NCBI GenBank assembly: GCA_944381255.1 | Contig: CALWKL010000057.1 | Location: forward strand, 1-8,350 | DNA length: 8,350 nt | Origin: an uncultured Clostridia bacterium | Lineage (GTDB): Bacteria; Bacillota; Clostridia; Christensenellales; UBA1242 | Direction of reading: 5' to 3' | Shown: piece by piece, positions 5,643 to 8,350 of the stretch | How the letters are laid out: every line of letters starts with the position of its first letter | Numbering within the stretch: position 1 is the first letter of the stretch | Notes under the pieces: generated by a model | The model's database searches: none | What the model was told of the DNA's origin: nothing | What the model saw: the letters and a program-made list of their open reading frames with translations, nothing else | Made by a program: the position numbers and the translations under genes

Positions 5643-7160
5643 TTAATTATTCAATTCTAATTCTGTGTATCTCCACAAAGCACTACGATTGCGAGGGTCT
5701 AGCGCAAACCTACTAGGCTCACTAGGCTTTTTGTTCTCATACAACACTGTGTTTTTTGGCAACCTTTCTGCAAGCGCTAGATACATGGTAGTCTCTATAC
5801 CTTGCTGTATTGATTTTGCCTTTTTCTTACCGAATTTAGACAAAAATTTTTGCCAGCCACGAGAATTCTTACTACGCAAGTCAGTATTCACTCGCCCAGG
5901 GTTTACACAATAAGCATGCAAGTCATCACGATTTGAATATTTATGCTCATATTCCAAAGCAAACATCAAATCTGCTAACTTTGTCTGATTGTATACTTCC
6001 TCATCAGATTTTGCTGTAAGTGCTCTAATGTTGCGCCAGTCAAGTTTTGTCTTTTTAGCCGCATCATTTGTAGTCAATATTACCCTAGCATTTCTACTAG
6101 CATCTAGTAAAGGCTGAACCTCTCGTGTAAGCAAAAATGCAGATAGATAGTTAGTAGCCCACATTATTTCGTGGTTTTCATATGTTACTTTGTGAATATT
6201 TGTCTGGATACCTGCATTGTGAATTAGTACATCAATTGCATCATATCCCAGTTCGTATACTTTTTGCTTTATCTCATCAGCCAAGATGCGTACCTGCCCC
6301 ATAAGGCTTAGGTCTGCTACTAGAAAATGAATATTTGCATCAGGGTATTCGGCAAGTATCTCCTCCCTAGCATCTCGACATGCGCTAGGTCTCCTACCGA
6401 CTGCTAGGACTACTTGACCAAGTCCAGCCATATTTTTTGCCATAGCTAACCCCAAGCCACTAGTTGCACCAGTAATGAGCACTACCTTGGTACCTGTAGT
6501 GTTCTTAGTCTTAATAATAGGCTTTTCTTTAGGCTCTGCCACATCTTCTAGTGGTGCGTGAGGGGTAGATATATTCAATTTTTCCTCTTCCGGAGCGAAT
6601 GTCTCTAGCACTTCACGATTTTTTTCTTCATAAGTAAGCATAGGCTCGCTTTTGAAATGTTTTGCAGGGATTATTTCATTAGATTTTAGCGCAATCTTTG
6701 GCTCAACTGTATCTTTGATACTTCTTTTTTCTCTAGGCTCGATTGCATCTACATTGTCTATTAGTGCTGGGTCGTAGTCATCGTACTTGTCAGCATATTC
6801 TCCCTCATCTAGAGCGACAGGCTCATCTTCGAATAGTTCTTCTGCCCCTGATAAATCAATAGACTTAGTTGCGTTTTGATAATCAACTGGCTCCTCTAGT
6901 GTTACAGGGCGCAATGCTTCTTGCTCATTTGATAATTCGTTCTCTTGATTTTTCCTAGGTCTGCCACGTGGACGCTTTACTTTATTTGCTAATTCACTAG
7001 CATCATATTTGCGTGGCCTACCACGTGGGCGCTTCTCCTTTTGCAATTCAGTTTCGTCCACTTCTTTCCTAGGTCTACCACGAGGGCGCTTTACTTTTGG
7101 CTCGGTTGATATAGGATATTTGCGTGGCCTACCTCTTTTTCTTTTTATTACTTCTTCCAT
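5643..7160 (-). CDS. Four-AT-hook / short-chain dehydrogenase-reductase fusion
   Basis: This is a 505-residue protein in three parts. Residues 1-71 carry four AT-hooks, each [KR]-[RP]-x-RGRPRK with the GRP core at 10-12, 28-30, 47-49 and 66-68; AT-hooks bind the minor groove of AT-rich DNA. Residues about 72-222 are acidic, low-complexity and probably disordered (for example LFEDEPVALDEGEYADKYDD, 109-128). Residues about 223-505 are an SDR of the retinol-dehydrogenase-like type: TGATSGLG (230-237) for NAD(P), VADLS (281-285), HNAG (314-317), N337 in TNYLSAF, YNQTK (390-394) with catalytic Y390 and K394, and NPGRVNTDL (420-428). The usual catalytic Ser is replaced by Thr (T364 in VILTTNDAA), a conservative change. 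ATG 7160-7158 follows AAAGGAG at 6 bases, and a start after the hooks would have no such site. It lies 25 bases after the stop of the repeat protein, so it is probably cotranscribed. Substrate and DNA targets are unknown. Confidence 0.88.
   Translation of the reverse strand: MEEVIKRKRGRPRKYPISTEPKVKRPRGRPRKEVDETELQKEKRPRGRPRKYDASELANKVKRPRGRPRKNQENELSNEQEALRPVTLEEPVDYQNATKSIDLSGAEELFEDEPVALDEGEYADKYDDYDPALIDNVDAIEPREKRSIKDTVEPKIALKSNEIIPAKHFKSEPMLTYEEKNREVLETFAPEEEKLNISTPHAPLEDVAEPKEKPIIKTKNTTGTKVVLITGATSGLGLAMAKNMAGLGQVVLAVGRRPSACRDAREEILAEYPDANIHFLVADLSLMGQVRILADEIKQKVYELGYDAIDVLIHNAGIQTNIHKVTYENHEIMWATNYLSAFLLTREVQPLLDASRNARVILTTNDAAKKTKLDWRNIRALTAKSDEEVYNQTKLADLMFALEYEHKYSNRDDLHAYCVNPGRVNTDLRSKNSRGWQKFLSKFGKKKAKSIQQGIETTMYLALAERLPKNTVLYENKKPSEPSRFALDPRNRSALWRYTELELNN
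6948..7145 (-). repeat. DNA repeat array encoding four AT-hooks
   Basis: Four related blocks lie on the minus strand at 7116-7145, 7062-7091, 7005-7034 and 6948-6977. Each encodes the ten residues around RGRPRK. The G of each GRP core is 18, 19 and 19 residues from the last, so the spacing is nearly regular, while the spacers between hooks differ in sequence (PISTEPKV, VDETELQKE, DASELANKV). This points to old internal duplication followed by divergence of the linkers under constraint on the hooks. Confidence 0.85.
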
Positions 7161-7185
7161 AATTTACTCCTTTTTTTCTCTAGTC

Positions 7186-8350
7186 TCATACAAATGCTGA
7201 AATACCCGAATTAATAATGCCCATTATGTTTAAACCTTTTATTTTCGCATAGTCCTCATCTGAGATTGGTGCACCATCTTTTTGTATATCTGACTTTTTA
7301 ATAATACCCGCATCTACCAAAGAGCCAATTGTCAATTTTGCAGAGTCAATTTCCATTTCGTCTATCTTACCTAGAGTCAACTTATCATAATTATTCACTA
7401 AATTAAAGATTGCTGGTTTTTTTGAACCAAAGAAATCTGATAACATAATATTATTAATCTGGCTAAATACCTCGCCTACTTGCATATTTGAATCAATTTT
7501 ATACAATGCATTCAAAATATTATTATCGGTAGTAGCACCAAATACAGCTGACAACTTAACTTTACTTATGTTATTAAATACATCTTTTATTGGCATTGAG
7601 CCAGCATTAGAAGTATCCTCTTCTCCATTTGCTTTATAGCCATACAAATCTTTCAAAACCTCAGAAGTTAAATCACTATATTCCCCAAACACATCTGACA
7701 AAGTCAAGCCATCTATCACACCTTGAATTGCACTACCTGCTCCATTATTCATAAGAGAGTACATTGTTAAGTTTGCGAGTTTACTTAGCACCCCACTAGC
7801 ATTGGTAATGTTTAAGAAAGCGCCCAATGTCTTATCATTATTTTCCCCATACAATACCTTATTTATAGCCGAATTCGCATCAGTAAACAATTCGCCTACC
7901 TGAATACTCATGATGTCTTTATTGATTTGAGATGCGCCTGGAGTATCAACTCCCAATAGTTCTCCCAGAGTAATAGTAGCAAACTTCAATTTATTAGTAA
8001 TAGCATCAGCAGGGTTATTTAATAATTCAGTTATAGTAACGCTACTGATTACTTGGAAAATGCCAGTATTAGAACTACTACCTACCAAATCACCCAGTGT
8101 CCCAAAGTTTTCCATCAATAGACTCACAGCATCATCGCTTTCGGTGATTTCTTGCAAAGTTGTATCGCAAAGACCTGCTATAGGGGTAACATAATCAGCG
8201 CCTCCCAAAAGGTCAAATATAGAAGTTTGCTCAATGTTTTGTGTCCAAGTACTTTCTGTAGAGTTTAAGATCACTTTTACATGACCAATACTCCTAGCGC
8301 TACCAAGAACAGTAAGTTCTGCACAAGTCCCTTGCGTTCCACTCAAGAAT
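7186..8350 (-). CDS. C-terminal part of a large degenerate-repeat protein (partial, runs off right edge)
   Basis: The frame is open to the right edge and stops at TGA (7188-7186). The TTG at 8346 is not a credible start: the frame continues upstream of it and no ribosome site is visible, so the true start lies outside. At least 386 residues are visible, acidic to neutral with no membrane segment or LPxTG-type anchor at the C-terminus (ending GISAFV). From residue 41 (counting that TTG as 1) it is a string of degenerate units of about 30-35 residues ending in hydrophobic motifs such as FDLLGG (44-49), TLGDLVG (83-89), TLGELLG (126-132), QVGELF (149-154), TLSDVFG (215-221), KLSAVFG (264-270), QVGEVF (289-294), MLSDFFG (301-307) and TIGSLVD (339-345). 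They are interleaved with helix-like stretches rich in Asn, Ile and Leu (NKVL, NILNAL). I do not recognise the family. It is the upstream partner of the AT-hook/SDR gene (25-base gap). Confidence 0.8.
   Translation of the reverse strand, partial: FLSGTQGTCAELTVLGSARSIGHVKVILNSTESTWTQNIEQTSIFDLLGGADYVTPIAGLCDTTLQEITESDDAVSLLMENFGTLGDLVGSSSNTGIFQVISSVTITELLNNPADAITNKLKFATITLGELLGVDTPGASQINKDIMSIQVGELFTDANSAINKVLYGENNDKTLGAFLNITNASGVLSKLANLTMYSLMNNGAGSAIQGVIDGLTLSDVFGEYSDLTSEVLKDLYGYKANGEEDTSNAGSMPIKDVFNNISKVKLSAVFGATTDNNILNALYKIDSNMQVGEVFSQINNIMLSDFFGSKKPAIFNLVNNYDKLTLGKIDEMEIDSAKLTIGSLVDAGIIKKSDIQKDGAPISDEDYAKIKGLNIMGIINSGISAFV

Noticed and set aside
6948..7145. CRISPR-like array in the regularly spaced repeats
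   Set aside because: The repeats are in-frame coding blocks for AT-hooks, with conserved amino acids and spacers too short and too similar in composition to be CRISPR spacers.
7009..7200. Plus-strand frame repeating RGLPRGRF-like residues
   Set aside because: It is the antisense shadow of the AT-hook repeats and has no ribosome site. The minus-strand gene has a good AAAGGAG and a downstream enzyme domain.
8344..8346. TTG near the right edge as the start of the repeat protein
   Set aside because: The frame stays open upstream to the edge, no ribosome site can be seen in the few remaining bases, and the sequence reads like the middle of a protein. The gene is treated as 5'-truncated.

Overview
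The window is AT-rich and looks like a chromosomal segment of a low-GC Gram-positive bacterium, most likely an uncultivated Clostridia-type organism. This rests on strong AGGAGG-like ribosome binding sites, consensus sigma-A promoters, intrinsic terminators with T tracts, TTG start use, an ApeA-type M18 aminopeptidase of the clostridial kind, and TGG for Trp with TGA as a stop (ordinary code 11). I see no phage, IS, CRISPR, tRNA or rRNA signal. The assignment to a lineage is inference.

Layout, left to right. (1) 1-147, minus strand: the first 49 codons of a membrane-anchored protein that runs off the left edge, with a TTG start behind a perfect GGAGG. (2) 148-513: a divergent AT-rich intergenic region with a 10-bp-phased GTAGA repeat and a textbook promoter for the next gene. 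(3) 514-1572, plus: a 352-residue Rossmann-fold dehydrogenase of the dihydrodipicolinate reductase / 2,4-diaminopentanoate dehydrogenase-like group, ending at a bidirectional terminator. (4) 1651-3015, minus: a complete M18 metallo-aminopeptidase (ApeA type) with its own promoter. (5) 3225-5450, plus: a 741-residue MORN-repeat-like cytoplasmic protein, divergent from apeA, with its own promoter and terminator. (6) 5451-5642: a dense intergenic region with a bidirectional terminator, two further hairpins and a 10-codon ORF with a good ribosome binding site. (7) 5643-7160, minus: an unusual fusion of four AT-hook DNA-binding motifs, an acidic disordered linker and a C-terminal short-chain dehydrogenase/reductase (SDR). 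(8) 7186 to the right edge, minus: the C-terminal part of a large protein built of degenerate repeats around a T-[LI]-G-[ED]-[LV]-[FL]-G-like motif. It lies 25 bases upstream of the AT-hook SDR gene and probably shares its transcript.

The genes do not form an obvious single pathway. The apeA and dehydrogenase genes look like ordinary metabolism. The least conventional part is the right half: the MORN-like protein, the AT-hook/SDR fusion and the repeat protein. The AT-hook/SDR fusion is the best candidate for undescribed biology, because it physically joins a putative NAD(P)-binding enzyme to a minor-groove DNA-binding array.
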